Assembly (NCBI GenBank): GCA_020055645.1
Contig: CM034548.1
Location: 8,370,001 to 8,434,000, forward strand
Direction: 5' to 3'
Origin: Tomocerus qinae
Taxonomy: Eukaryota; Arthropoda; Collembola; Entomobryomorpha; Tomoceridae
DNA: 64,000 nt
The position numbers were made by a program, and so were the translations under genes. Positions 38,315 to 51,749 of this stretch are shown here, piece after piece (position 1 is the stretch's first letter; every line of letters starts with the position of its first letter). The notes under the pieces were generated by a model. The model worked only from the letters and a program-made list of their open reading frames with translations. It was not told where the DNA came from and ran no database searches.

Positions 38315-41300
38315 GTACGTCCGTTTTATATTTTATAAATCCTTATGACTATGTAAATTGCAGATTGCTCTATCTTCGAGATTAGATTACGTCCTCTGAT
38401 TAAACCTGCAACCTTTTGCTACACTGCTCCTCGCATTTAGTACACATAATATAATAAACTGGCATACATATTTCCCATGCATTTCTTGCTATCAAGAGTA
38501 GGTAACTGCTGAAGGTATTCATTTAAAATAGATGAAAAGTCATCAAGTTCTCATCTTCCTCGTACATATAACGTGACATTTCCATCAAATAATTCTCATT
38601 TGATTGTCAACTTGCTTTCATGTTCACAAATTGGATTCATGTGTTTCCATTAGTGTATAATTTTGACATGAACTAAAAACTGTTTTAAATATTGTCTTTG
38701 TCGTATTGTGTGTAAATATTCGTCGCTACGTCCGTTCCTGTCGTCTGTCATACCCATTTTCATTAAATTGTTGACAGGCGCGTGGCGCGTAACCAGATGG
38801 GTAGAGGGGCACCTCGCCCCCTAAATATGAGAAAAAGACAAGTTTTTGTCCAAAAAAGTCCTTTTTTGGAAGGAAAACATTTTGATTAGGTTAAATGTCT
38901 TTCCCTTTTATTTGTTGCGTCCCCCTGCGACCAAATTTCTGGATACGTGCCTGATTATGGATATGCACAGTAAATATTAGCATAAAGTAACATCTTTAAG
39001 GCTTTTAGTGGGTAATGTAATGTTTAAATTATTTCATAAGTTACGTAGAACTTGCATTTATGTACTAACAAGTTGTAATCATAAAAATACGATTTTAGTT
39101 AGCACATTAATACGGCGATGTGAAAACCCCTCCAAATGGTACCTGCCTGAATAAGGTTAGTAAAATAGTAAGGGTCACTGCTACAAAGCAAATGCATAAA
39201 AATCATTTGCTTATCTCAAAATTGAACAGTATACTATCTCCTCTATAAATCTGTGTTACCAAGTATAATAACAAATATTTTCAAGAATGCGAGAACGCAT
39301 CACATAAGCAGCAAAAGTAATAACCAAAGTCATATTATAGTATTAACTTAGTATACTTAAGAAAACTTGCATATTCTTTTCATTTCATTGACTTGTATTG
39401 AAAAAAAGTTTTTGGGAAATGAGTAGCTACAGTAGTTAGTCGTTATTTACCTTTCGGCAAAGTGAGTGTGTTCGTGTTATTTGGGTCCTTTTAATCTAGT
39501 TCCAGTTGAGTGACCGTTTTAGTGGAGTGTTTATTACAATGTGTCGCTGCCGTCCGTCAAACGATTCTATATGGCCCATTTTACTTGTAACTGGCTTGGC
39601 CTTATTTCTTGACAATATGTTATTATCTGTAGTTGGTAAGACATCAAACAATTACGTCGTATTTGACTAATAAGGCATATTAGTGGCCAGGATATCTATC
39701 TAATTCTGGTTCATAATTACATTTTCACTCGTAGACTGGCGTTTAGGCATTAATGCCGTTGAAACATGGGATTTGCAAATGCAAATCCTAGGACATTTCA
39801 TAGCAAAACCACAGGATCGATGCTATTTTCTAGTCATCGTGCGGTTTTAATATAAAAGTGTTTTTAAAGTTATATAGCCATTTAATATGTAATGGAAAAT
39901 TGCCAGTCAAAAATAGGATTATTTATTGAAAGGATTCCTATCCGTTGCCTACATTTGGGTAAATATAATGAGAACGTATTTTGGTTATAAGATAAGTTAT
40001 TACTCTCAATTTGTGTTTGTCTATCTGCAAATAAATGAGAATTAATGTCAAACTGCGTAATTAAGACGTTTAATAAGTTTTAATTTGAAATTTAGAAGTT
40101 CTCGTTGTAGATAATCTTCATCTGTGAAGCGCGAGTGAAAATGTAGGGAAAATGAGATATTTAGGTAGGTATATATTAAATAGGAAGTTACCGAGGAAAA
40201 TGTCTGGAAATTCATTAAGTTTTTAACGTCTGTAAGGAGATGCGATACGTATAGTTAATTTGAATTAGCGTGGCAGGGAAAGTAGACAGGGAAAGAGATT
40301 AAGTATTAAGTTGGAGTAATTGACAAATGAGATTTGACCTGAAATTCATTCGAGATTAGAATTGCTAGCGGTGTATGAAGTGGTACGGGGACATGGTTAG
40401 CTTCTCGGCGCCGTCTTCTTAATTCAATCGTGTATTCAGTGATGTAATGGTGATTTTAAAGAATTATCCGTAGACAGAATAAGATCTAAGTATAAAGTAA
40501 CTAAAGTAGACTCTGTAGTACATCTACATTGTAGTAGTCGCAGTAAGCTTTCAACTCACTTTGACTCGTAGTTGACTTGTCTTGCTAAAGAATATCTGGC
40601 TATACGTAGTCGTGGAAGGAGAAGCCAGGCAGAGTGATTTTCCCTGCATGCAATGCACCTTGGAGATATTTTGATACGGTGAGAGTCCATTAGAGGATTT
40701 ACTCAGTTATATAGTCAACGAGTTGAGAATACCAAATCACATCGCACTCCCTAAACTTGAATGCTCAACTAGGTATTCTTCTTTCTGTGGATTAGTGCAT
40801 CACTCTTACATGCCACCCTCTCTCACACACTGCATAATATCCCTTAATGTAGTACCGACACAGACATGCATAATGTACTCTACCTCATATACTTACTTTT
40901 TTCTCGCGTTTCCTCTTCACTTTCCTCTTGAGAGGTTGCAATTTCCAACTGGAGATTGAGTCCCCGATTATCTTTAGTGTTCTTACTCAGAGTGGCTTTG
41001 TTGCCGTTTAATTACTCCAGCTCTTACTACTTACTACCCCAATTTCACTTATTTTATTGTTAAATCTATATAACACATCCTAAAGTGAAACCTTCTTCTC
41101 AAATATCATACCCGCTGCTGTGGTATTCACTGAGGAAAATGACTTTTGATATAATAATTATGAAACTTCCCCAAAATACATATTATTACCAATTTTACTA
41201 TAGAAAAACTCTTTTAGAGTAATAGTAAAGTAATAAGTGGTAAGTGGTAATATATAATTATTTCAGCAAAAGGTTCTTCATAATAACGGGGTTTGCTCTC

Positions 41301-44300
41301 TTTTCCTGTTGCCATTTTAAACAAACTTTGATGACAAAATTATTTGCACTGTTTAAATACTTATTGTCTACTCAAATTCATAATAATTCAGAAATTTAAT
41401 TTTTTAAGATTAGAATTCACTTTAGAAAAACTGACGTCGTACAATTGTAAGCAAAGTAATTATTTTCATTGTGTAGTTCTTTAATTATTAAGGACATTAC
41501 AGGGAACTTTAAGAAAGTTGAAAGAAATTCAAACATCAACTATCAACCTTTCAGGTTCAACTTCAACTGTTCAAAGTTGAATTACTAGATTATTATGACT
41601 ATTAATTTTCAAAGGAACTTTTAGGAACAAAGCTTTTAACTTAATTTTTTGTGATGTAAGTAGAGAAAATAAAGATTTTCTGATTTTATGGCTAAGAGTC
41701 ACGACATTAGAAAGTATTGAAACTAAAACTCAAAGAATATATAAAAAGATTTGACTAAAAATTGAAATTATGCAGAAATTATATCCTGCACAATAATTTA
41801 TACTTCATAATCATAATAGTATGATTTTTAAATTCATACTAGTGCAGTATAAAATTATTAATGTTGATGTGGAAGTGTCCTACGTATCAAGTTAAAAAGA
41901 CCGTAAATAGTACAGAAGAAGCATGATTGGCATGCAAATGAGTTTTAGTGTAAAAAGACTTTCTACCTATGAATAAAAAATTTCAATTTGTAATGTTATC
42001 CTTTTAGTGGATGGTTGGTCCATAATTGAATGGAAACTGAAGATGTAGATAAAAAGAACTGGTGAAGGCGAATAATGTTTCGGCATTCATTTCAGTATAT
42101 CTGTACATTTTAGTATTTTTAGTACGCGAGGAGATTCAAAGAAACGGTAAGTGCGACCAAGTCGGTTCAACCGGTCACTATAAATCTTGATTATATAGCC
42201 CGAAATAGCTCTTTGTCTGTAGAAAAAACTGTTGAGTAAGAAATTGTTTTGGTTAGTAAATAACTGCTGTAGTCTACAGAAGTTGTTAAGTAACTCGGTA
42301 GTCTGCACCTACTGCCTACACCTCGATTTACAATGTGTTAAGTAGTAGAGCCATGTCAGAGTAGTCTCCTCCTGAATATCGCAGCTTTCTCTCTGAACTC
42401 AGCCGCTGCTTTCTTCTTCCTTGAAATGAGTTTTATTTCTCTGATGTAACTATAGCTGCTCAAAGAAGAAAGGTGTATTCCGTCATCATTATACAACAGA
42501 ATGCTCAGTTTCAGCCTCGAGGACTAAAGTAATGGGAAAATTGTTGGATTTTCTTGGCTTTGAGACAGAGCAGAAGACTCCGAGTCATCCGAGTGTATTT
42601 GTTGTGATATTTCGTGTCCTGTTTACCTTAGTATATCCAATGGCAAGAGATACTTAAATTACACAATAACCAGAGATCTGTAACTGTGACGTCCGTCTGC
42701 AACATCTCTTAACGTCTCCATGAAAAAATCCATTCTGTCACCGTCGAGGAGAGATCCTTGCTATATAAACCGAATCTGCATATAAAATACAAGCTATAAG
42801 CACAGATATGCCAATTAAATGATTCTAGAATCTTCTGTTGGCCCATTTTTCAATTTCTGTTCAAATTAGTTTCTCGGTACATTAAAATTGAGTATATCTT
42901 TCCATTCTAAATCGTCACACAATACTTACATTGTTATTATCTAATAACACTATAGCATTGTGGCAGACTGTTCATTAAGTTTCAACTACCAATGTTTTAC
43001 GCAACCGTACTTTTCTGCATTTTCGCGTACGAGCTTGGACTTCTAAATACGGACACAGCAAACAATGTCTACATTCGTTCTGCTTGAGAAATATCATTTT
43101 ATAGCAATGTAGGGCCTTAGTCCATGTTTAGTGATCCGTTTTAAACAAGTATATCTAATTTACTGTAGATAGTAAATATAGAGTAACAGAGTGATATCTC
43201 CATAATCATTATTTCCGCACTTATGTTGTGATAATGTTGTATAATGTGCCCAGACTAATGAAATTTCGATCGATGCAATTGATTCAGCTTCAGCTAGCAT
43301 TCAACTCAACCAACTGGACGGGCTTTTTGTGGTCAACCCATGATACCATTTCGAATAAAAATGCCCATGCATGCTTACATACATCTCACTCTTGAATTTT
43401 TGAAGGATGTTCAGACGTTTCGAAAAAGCTACTTAGATAAAATATTTTAACCTAATTAGTATTACAGTATTATTCATTTGGTAGTTAAATAATTTGCTTG
43501 ACACTTTAATATTAATATTATGATATTATAAAAACTATTTTTATTTCGCAAATTTCTCTTGTTTGTAATTTTTTAATCAATTAGTCCTTGAAGATAAATG
43601 AAATGCATATAAGAACTAATTGCAAGAAATTATAATCCTATGAAATTACTAATTAATCAATATTTTGTTCTGATATATAAAATTGAAGTGACTAACATTA
43701 TGCTCAAACTGTCGGGTACCGTAGAAAAGTGGGTTTTATTTTACAGGGACTTATGGGAGGGACTGACCCCTATTTCCTCTGAATTTTCAACCTTTTTATT
43801 GTTATCTGTGTTTAGGGAGATTGAAGGCAGGAATACGCAGTGTGCTCCTTAGTTTAAGTGAGTCATTGAGCTTTAGCAGTGCGTTGGGCAAATAAAGCAT
43901 ACGAGTATATCTGCTGTAAACATTATATAGAAGGAGCTGATTTGTGGGATCCCCTATCTGTACAGAATAATGAAATAGTCTAGTATCTGAATAGAGATTG
44001 CACCATTTAATTTACAGCGTATATGGCGAATGCGGACAGAGAAAGAGTAAGTAGGTATAAAGTAGCATAAATGGTTCGGTAGTCAGAGAGTAGATCATGA
44101 AAAAGGATATGACATGTTTTCAGCAGACTGATTTTGGTTCTAAATCTATGATACTCGAAATGGACAATTGGAGAGGAAGGAAAGATGGTTCTTGTAGTAG
44201 CAACATTGCTAATGTGAATGCAAGACACTTACGCTACAACCTAGTAAGTACTATTACCTTAGTTCGTATATAGCAACCATTATTCCTCCGGTGGAGCAGA

Positions 44301-47300
44301 TGAGACGAATGTAATGAAGAAGGGCAGAGTGTGCATGGAGAAAGTGTCTAAAATCTAAAATATTTCTGTACTCTGTGTAGCAGCTCTTAAATTGTGAGTG
44401 AAGTTGTACACGTGTATATCGTATAGAAGATGATCATAAGAAGTGTCTGGTATAGTTAAGTGGGTGCAGGAGATTGGATAGGTGAGAGAGAAGTGAGGAG
44501 GACTACATATGTATGCATTGTTAGCCAACTCTCAGTCAGTCAGGTTCAATGTTCAAGTGATATGAACACACAAGAACCAGGGAATTGAATATACCTAATA
44601 TGATATGGAAGGAACAAGTCAATGGTAAATCAATAAAATTTATTGTACTCTGCTGAATTGATTAGGTGAATCCGATGAAATGAAAACAGCTTACCAAAAC
44701 CAACCTAGCAAAGTGCGGATGTTCTGGCATCAAACTATAGGCTTCGTCTTTCTTCTTAAGAAATTCACGTGCAAAGTAGACTCCAGAAAATTCATGACGT
44801 GTGTGCTATTGACATAAATGAAATGGCAGCACACTTTCCAAACCAATCCAATCCCATGAAATAAACGACCATTTTTTGGTTATTTTTAGAAAGAGTTAAA
44901 TTGTACTATAAAGAGATAGGACGGACAGCAGGAGAATGTTCTGCATAGAATTTCCCAATTTCTCGGCTCAAGACACATCCATAATTGTCTTTTTCACAGC
45001 CAAAATATTGCATCCATTCCGTTCTATTCTCTGTCCTGTCCCAGAGTGAAAAAGAAAGTGTGTAGGGAGAAATGTTTAAATAAAAATATCCAAAACACTC
45101 TACATTAATTATCCCAACCGTTTTATACAGATACACAAATTAAATAAGGAAGAATGGTTTGGAATCCTAGAAGACATTATTAGTTCCAGCTCTATAAAGC
45201 CAGGAGTACAGCCTGAAATTGACAGACAAGCATGAAAAAGTTGATTACAATCCAACCAACTGACTCTGACTTTTATTATTAAATTTATAGAATTTTTTTA
45301 TTCTTGTCCATTACAAGTTAAACTTACGTACGCAAGTAATTGTACTAATTTAGTGGTGAAGGATGTTTTCAGTTTCAGCAGTACGACTTCATATTTAGTA
45401 TCAACACACCGTAAAATTACATGCATATTGCACACAGTTGTCGCTATACACTTATAAAGGGATGTACATATCAAACCGATTATCTTGGTTACCCGGACGT
45501 ATTTTATTGTACTTGCATTCAGCCATAAAACAAGATATTGCTACAGCTGGATATATCAGTATGGCAAGCAGATTAACTGCATGGTCTACTTATCAGCAGA
45601 TAAATTGCTCCAATTTGATTTACAAAATATAGATGATTGTGTAAATATGCATAGGTGGCTTGAATATATTTTCTGTGTCTACGCATTGGCATATCTCGTG
45701 TGAATTATGGTCACATTCGTTATATTGCGATTGTTTTCAGTTTAAATTTTGTACGCTCTGCTTTTTCTGGGCTTAAATTCCTACATGCAACACTATCTAC
45801 AATTTTGTATACTCTTACACAGGCATTCTTAGAAGCAGTGTGTGTAAGTGAAGAAAACATTCGCTAAATATGTTTGTTTACAGACTCACATTCTCGTTTT
45901 TAAATTTTATTAGCATGTTGTCGATTTCTGATACCATTTTCCATGATAAGTAGCAAATAAAGTACACCAGCTTGTCTTTCTATTCAGCCATCAGGAAAGG
46001 TTAAAGTTGATTTTTCCAGTAAACTGGATCCTCTAGTTTTGTTAGATAAAAACTCCTTTCGCCGAATCGCCCCACATTATTTCCCTTTGCCAAATGACTT
46101 CTCATCCGTATTTATTCGCCCACGTTGATCTTAAGTTCACTTCCGTTAGCTTTCCTTTTTTGCTCACTTTCAAATTCATTTATGAGATTTCCTTTCCCTC
46201 ATTAAATAGACATGTTAGGATCATACTCTGCATGACGTGTTATTATCAGTCATATTGTTAGTTCATTTGTAATTTATATTTTCTGCACCAGATATTCGTA
46301 TTTGGCATATTTAGGGATTTTATAACACTCACTCATTAAGCAGTATAAATTTCAAGCAAAAGCAAAGTTACATAGTTACTTAGGTCATGCATGCGAATGT
46401 GAGTTCTGAACAAGTAAGCAATTTTCTCAGTCACTCAGGTTGTCGCTGAGTTTACAGAGAGCATTAATCAGTTCTACTAAACTCATGAACAGAATTATGA
46501 CAAATAATATGAAAAATTTCCAATTCTAAGCTAAAGTTTTGACGAGAATTTATTATGAGATGTTCTGTTGGATTTATAATTACATGCCTCCACATCTACA
46601 AATGGGAGGCAGTAGGCATAGAGCATAAATGATTTCGATTTACTTCCTTGGGGCAAATAATATATTCTCTACAGCATACACGTACCTAAAAGAGTGCTTA
46701 CATTATAAAAAATGTACATCTGATGGATGAATTGATTCAATCGATTTGGTCACCTTGACACAAAGATAATTTATCTTGATCCCACGCATTTTTTCATGGA
46801 AGGGGAAAAATAATATATGGATTAGCATTATTTGTTGTTTAGCTTTGTTGACGATATGATTTACCCACAAGAAAATAAAAAAATAACATTTATAGCGTCC
46901 AGTTGAGATCCGAGTTTATTGTGGATTGATATTTCGACGACCATAATCAGCCATAAAAGAATTTTCTGTTTCCTTGCTCTGCCAAAGTGCCGAGCAAGAT
47001 TCAATTCAACAGATCTACTATATACCTGTACAAGTACATTCATCTTGGGTTCTCTTGATGCCCATCACAATTCCACAATCCGTTTATTGCCTGTTCGCTT
47101 TACCAAAATGGCTATAATATTAAAACCATTTTATGTCCTTCTTAACCCTATCACATCATTTCTTATGTTGCACTTATAGTCTCACACACCGAGTTGAATA
47201 TTACGCTACTATCTCCACAAAGAGTTGTAAAAATGCTCTAAAAATGCTCAACACACTATACTAAAAATTATTGTCGTAAGACGCTGACTTTTTTCTCTGA

Positions 47301-50300
47301 CTTGACTCTACTGGTCAAGTCCCAGTTTACCCCATTTGATGCCAAATCAAACGAAAAGTAGTGTTAATATTTATTTATTTACAGAAAGCGATGATTTGAA
47401 AAATGGTCAAAGATGTTGATAAAAGTTGAAGATGGTTACTAAATGTTTACTAAGACTCCAGAAAGAACTTTAATATTCCAATTAATTAACAAGTCTAAGC
47501 GTCACAAAAAAACAAAAACGGAGCACAGAATTCCTAAATCCTAGAAAGATTTTTCCATTATTTCAGAAGCTCTAATATAGAATATTATAATATGTGCCAC
47601 TCAGTTTGAGGAACTAGCGCAGGCTCTTTACCGATAGAAATTTTGCTTAGATTTTTGAGAGTGTTGAAGGAAATCAAATACTACATCGTCAGGAAACTAG
47701 AAAAGTGTAAATCCTATCTGCACGCATCACTTATCAGGTATCCGTGCAAGAAGTATATAGTTTGTAATGCTAGGTTGTCATAAAACAGACATCAATTACT
47801 TTTTTTACATCTCTCCGAATCTATATTTTAGTTCCAATCATTCCGGAGTTTCTGTACAACATTCGACACCGTGAAGATGGTCATCTATATTCAGATAACG
47901 AATCTGATTGGCCTCAACCAGCAACTACAGGGGCAACCACAACTGTTGAGACATACTTCCTTTCAGAAGTGCCATCAAATCATTATGCAACAAGTATGAC
48001 CCCTATATATGTATTTCACGCTTCGATTTAATTTGTTTACACTCCAATTTACCTTTACATTGTAATATTTAAAATATAATAAGTGTTAATAACAAGAGCA
48101 ACAATATCTGTACTATCAACGTCGAAATTAAGTTTAGCATAGCTGATCTATAATTATTGGTTGATATAATTTTGCCCTCTTATGATAAACAAAATAAGAT
48201 TAAATTAAATCGATGAATTAACTTCTCTGAAAAACAGACATCACGGTGCCGACGACGCCATTGGTTCCCAAAAAGGTTCGTAAAACTAAGCATGAAGAAC
48301 TGATCGAAGAAAATGTGGAAGTCGGAGTAATGTTTGCATCAAAAGCATTTGTTCAGTTGCTGACTAACCCTTTCGTGGGACCTCTTACTAACAGGTAAGG
48401 AATAAATGTTCTTACAACATCCTCCGATAGATTACATGATCATGCTCTATTATTTATAAACAAAGCGTATATCTGACAAGTTTTATTGGCATCGAGCAGT
48501 GCTTTCTTATCAATAACGAATGCAAGTATAATGGTACTAGTACTGCGAGTAGTTAGATTTATCAATAATAAAAGCAAACCTTTCGCATGTTTCACTACGA
48601 TGAGATTTTGGAATTCTCTTTGTTCTCGTATTTAGGATCGGATATAGCATACCAATGTTTGCGGGCTTCGTGATCATGTTTATATCAACAATCAGTAAGT
48701 TTCTTTTTATTTATTAATGAACGAGTGAATATGTAAAGTAAAAAACGCATATTATCTGTTGTGTATCATCTCGGGATTATTATGTTGAATATATACACCA
48801 TCCAAATATTCTCAAAACTCTTCATTATCATAAAATGATGGTATATGGAGTGCATATTATTTTCAACATGTACTTGAATCTTGTACACTGTCAATAGCCC
48901 TTCGTTTTGTTTTTATGCATTTAATCCAGTACTAAATATATTGCTTGATCGTCCTTTGCAGTTTTTGCGTTCGGCAGAACGTATGGAGTTTTATTCTTGG
49001 CTCGGGCATTACAAGGTATTGGCTCGTCTTGCTCCAGTGTATCAGGTATGTGCAAAAATGGTTTGATGTCAAAGATTTACTAGGCTAGAGCTAGTTTAAC
49101 TTAATCTTTAAGTTATTATTATGTCGAAGAGATTAAAAGATGCTATGCTTAAAATTATTCATGAAAATACATGAGTAGGTTAACATTTAGCTTAACACTA
49201 TAATAGTATTGTTAAGGCAGCAAGAAATGAGAGTACTTACAATGAAGTATTGATAGTACTACCATATATAGACAAGGCGTATATTATATAGCTAGGATGA
49301 ATAAGAGTATGTAGGAGTAAAATCTATACATTTGGTTAGAAAAGTGTTATTTCTGAGAAAAGTACTTTATTGTTACAAGATGTGGTACGTGCTATTGGAT
49401 TGAAAGTGCATACTTTTATTGACTCTTTTGAGAGTATTGAGTGTTATTGAGTGAATGAGTGAACGTAGGTGTGATATTGTGACAGGAGGAATTACGTGTA
49501 TAGGAAAGATTTGAATTGTCGATTTTATAGTTTGTATAGAGTGACAGATGAAAAGCGATCTGATTGAGACGTTTATGTTTGTGTGTGTAGGAATGGGAAT
49601 GTTGGCTGAGAGGTTCCCGAACGATCAGGAGAGAGGAAATGCAATGGGAGTAGCATTGGGCGGTCTGGCTCTGGGAGTACTAATAGGCCCCCCGTTCGGG
49701 GGAGTGATGTACCAATTTGTGGGGAAAACCGCACCTTTTCTTATCCTGGCGTGTCTGGCTCTGGGTGACGGTTGTAAGTATATTTCACATGTATGGCGGT
49801 GACAGAACGTCGACTAATCTTATGCATGACTGACTTGGAGAGAAGTCAATAGTTAAAGCTAATGAAGTGTGTGGAATGTCCCAACCACCCGCACCATAAA
49901 CTCTCTTCTTCTCCATCTATTTCTTTTTATCTGTTTTCCGTGTTTTTATAGTATTGCAGTTACTCGTGCTCCAGCCGGGCATCGTACGCCAGGAAGCTGA
50001 CGCGCCGTCACTGAAGGCACTCCTAATGGACCCATACATCATTGTCGCAGCAGGTATCATGCTTTGAATTGACCTTGTCCGTACTCCAATTCACTACAGA
50101 GTTGGACATCGCTCTCCAGTCCCTAAATATCTTCATTTATCATTCCTTTCCATGAAAAATTGCAGGAGCCATCACTTTTGCCAACATGGGCATTGCAATG
50201 CTGGAGCCCTCTCTACCGATCTGGATGATGGACACCATGAATGCCCCTAAGTGGCAACTTGGTGCCGCTTTCCTCCCTGCATCCATTTCCTATCTCATTG

Positions 50301-51749
50301 GCACTAACCTCTTTGGACCACTCGGTCATCGCATTGGCAGGTAATCCCCAATCGCACAAAACATTTTCACTTCCTTCAACACCCGAATACCCCAAGTGTA
50401 TTTCTTCTCTGCATGTAAAATGTAAATACAACAGAACAAGTTGAGAACTGTATGAACAAACGGAATAAATTGAAACATATCGCCTTTTGTCTATTGAAAT
50501 CTCAACAACGCGAAAATAGAGAAGACTTGCAATTTAGAGACTTTTCATTTCAATTCCACAAAGTGTGACAGTAAATACAGTATACGTGCCAAATATACCT
50601 CGGTATCTATCTGCTACTAACACATAGATATTACTATAATACTAAGAAAAAACACAATAACCAAAATGTACACTTTGATTTATTCAATTCCTTTCTCAAA
50701 AGACATTACATACATGTAACTGTTCATTTCCTTAAGATCATATCTTTGTATTTATAAACAACTGCGTGACAATATAATTGTATTGTAAAGAGTACAGATG
50801 GGAAAAATAAGGAATCTCATTTACAACCATTAGGAAAAAGTAGGGAGAAATGAAAGGGGTGATAGGAGACCGTGCTTTCATCTTTTCATAGCCAAGTTCT
50901 TAATGATTCGAACAATTCTTGGAATATTAAATATTAATCTTTATTTCTTAGCCTCCTTGCTAAAATATTGACTATTATTACTTTTAGATGGCTCGCAGCA
51001 ATGATCGGTCTTTTCGTCATTGGAATATGTCTCATATGTGTAAGTACAAATAAATTTCATTGAGGAGAGTGTAATGGTAGGGTGATGATAATGAGGGTGA
51101 TTTTTCATTTAACACCATATTATTATGATTCGTTTCATGAAAAAATATTCCCTTGAACTGTGGATTTTCATTTGCAGCGGCAAATTCGCTTGACTAGGCA
51201 ATGTACACTATTATTTTTTTCCTGTTAATTTGCAAAGATCCCGTTAGCCACGAACATCAACCACTTGATAGGACCGAATGCAGGATTGGGATTTGCTATT
51301 GGAATGGTTGACAGTTCCATGATGCCCGAATTGGGGTATTTGGTCGACATACGACATGCTGCCGTCTATGGATCCGTCTATGCTATTGGGGATGTCGCCT
51401 TTTGTCTTGGGTTTGCCATCGGTGAATTAAAAACTTTTGAGTCTGAGTTGCATTCACATTGCATATTTGTTATTTGGGGCATAGCTAATGATTATTCATT
51501 TTATAAAATGTACTAATGATGTTACGGTGGTTGATTGAAACAATAGGTCCAGCCATGAGTGGTACATTGGTGCAAACAATTGGGTTTGAATGGATGCTGG
51601 TTGGAATTGCCATAATAAATTTCATGTACGCGCCCGTTTTGTTTATGCTCCGTGCACCACCAACAAAAGAGGAGCAACAGTCGCTTATTATCGGCGAAAA
51701 ACCCTCCGTTCGGTATGTAAATTACAAAAACGAAGACGAAGAGGAATAA
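38179..51749 (+). CDS. Vmat: vesicular monoamine transporter (SLC18 family), 498 or 485 residues
   Basis: VMAT is a proton/monoamine antiporter of the major facilitator superfamily that fills synaptic and secretory vesicles. Exons: alternative first coding exon A 38179-38314 or B 39539-39635, then 47832-47993, 48238-48394, 48636-48694, 48962-49045, 49591-49773, 49952-50053, 50166-50340, 50988-51039, 51238-51421 and 51547-51749. All junctions are GT-AG and phases match. Diagnostic segments: LLLDNML in span 1; a Thr-rich luminal loop with an Asn-Ile-Thr sequon at residue 100; [56 protein letters not shown] (VMAT-like rather than VAChT-like); [25 protein letters not shown]. The charged residues established for mammalian VMAT2 (Asp33, Lys138, Asp399, Asp426) correspond to Asp38, Lys135, Asp395 and Asp422 here. 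The cytosolic C-terminus is short and acidic (NYKNEDEEE). The gene looks intact and is compact after a large first shared intron. Confidence 0.94.
38315..39538 (+). other. spacer between VMAT exons A and B
   Basis: About 1.2 kb of non-coding sequence. It holds the small inverted-repeat element at 38775-38953 and otherwise nothing I can name. Confidence 0.6.
38775..38953. mobile_element. small terminal-inverted-repeat element (MITE-like)
   Basis: The left end CAGGCGCGTGGCGCGTAACC and the right end (reverse complement CAGGCACGTATCCAGA) are imperfect inverted repeats framing about 179 bases. The left end is followed by the AGGGGCACCTCGCCCC stretch often seen near such ends. Ends of the form CAG-G-CGTA-CCAG are common in insect non-autonomous DNA elements (general knowledge, not checked). 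I see no clear target-site duplication and no transposase. Confidence 0.5.
39539..39635 (+). CDS. Vmat: VMAT alternative first coding exon B (second version of N-terminus plus TM1)
   Basis: The ATG at 39539 (A at -3, in-frame stop upstream at 39497) encodes 32 codons. The N-terminus is shorter ([12 protein letters not shown]), followed by a span-1 paralogue ([20 protein letters not shown]) that keeps Asp25. The donor GTTG|GTAAGA is in the same phase as exon A, so B also joins cleanly to 47832. A pyrimidine-rich acceptor (TCCTTTTAATCTAG) ends at 39499. Similarity to exon A is strongest around LDNMLL; elsewhere it is low, suggesting an old duplication. Confidence 0.75.
39636..47831 (+). other. 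8.2-kb VMAT intron before the first shared exon
   Basis: Runs from donor B to acceptor TATATTTTAG at 47831. It is A+T-rich; open frames are short and lack splice sites. I see nothing else supportable. Confidence 0.65.
49046..49590 (+). other. VMAT intron
   Basis: Donor ATCAG|GTATGT to acceptor GTGTGTGTAG, phase 1. No internal feature seen. Confidence 0.8.
50341..50987 (+). other. VMAT intron
   Basis: Donor GGCAG|GTAATC to acceptor ATTACTTTTAG, phase 2. No internal feature seen. Confidence 0.8.

Noticed and set aside
47994-48237. Possible reading of VMAT as VAChT (SLC18A3)
   Set aside because: The segments [18 protein letters not shown] and VDSSMMP fit VMAT rather than VAChT.
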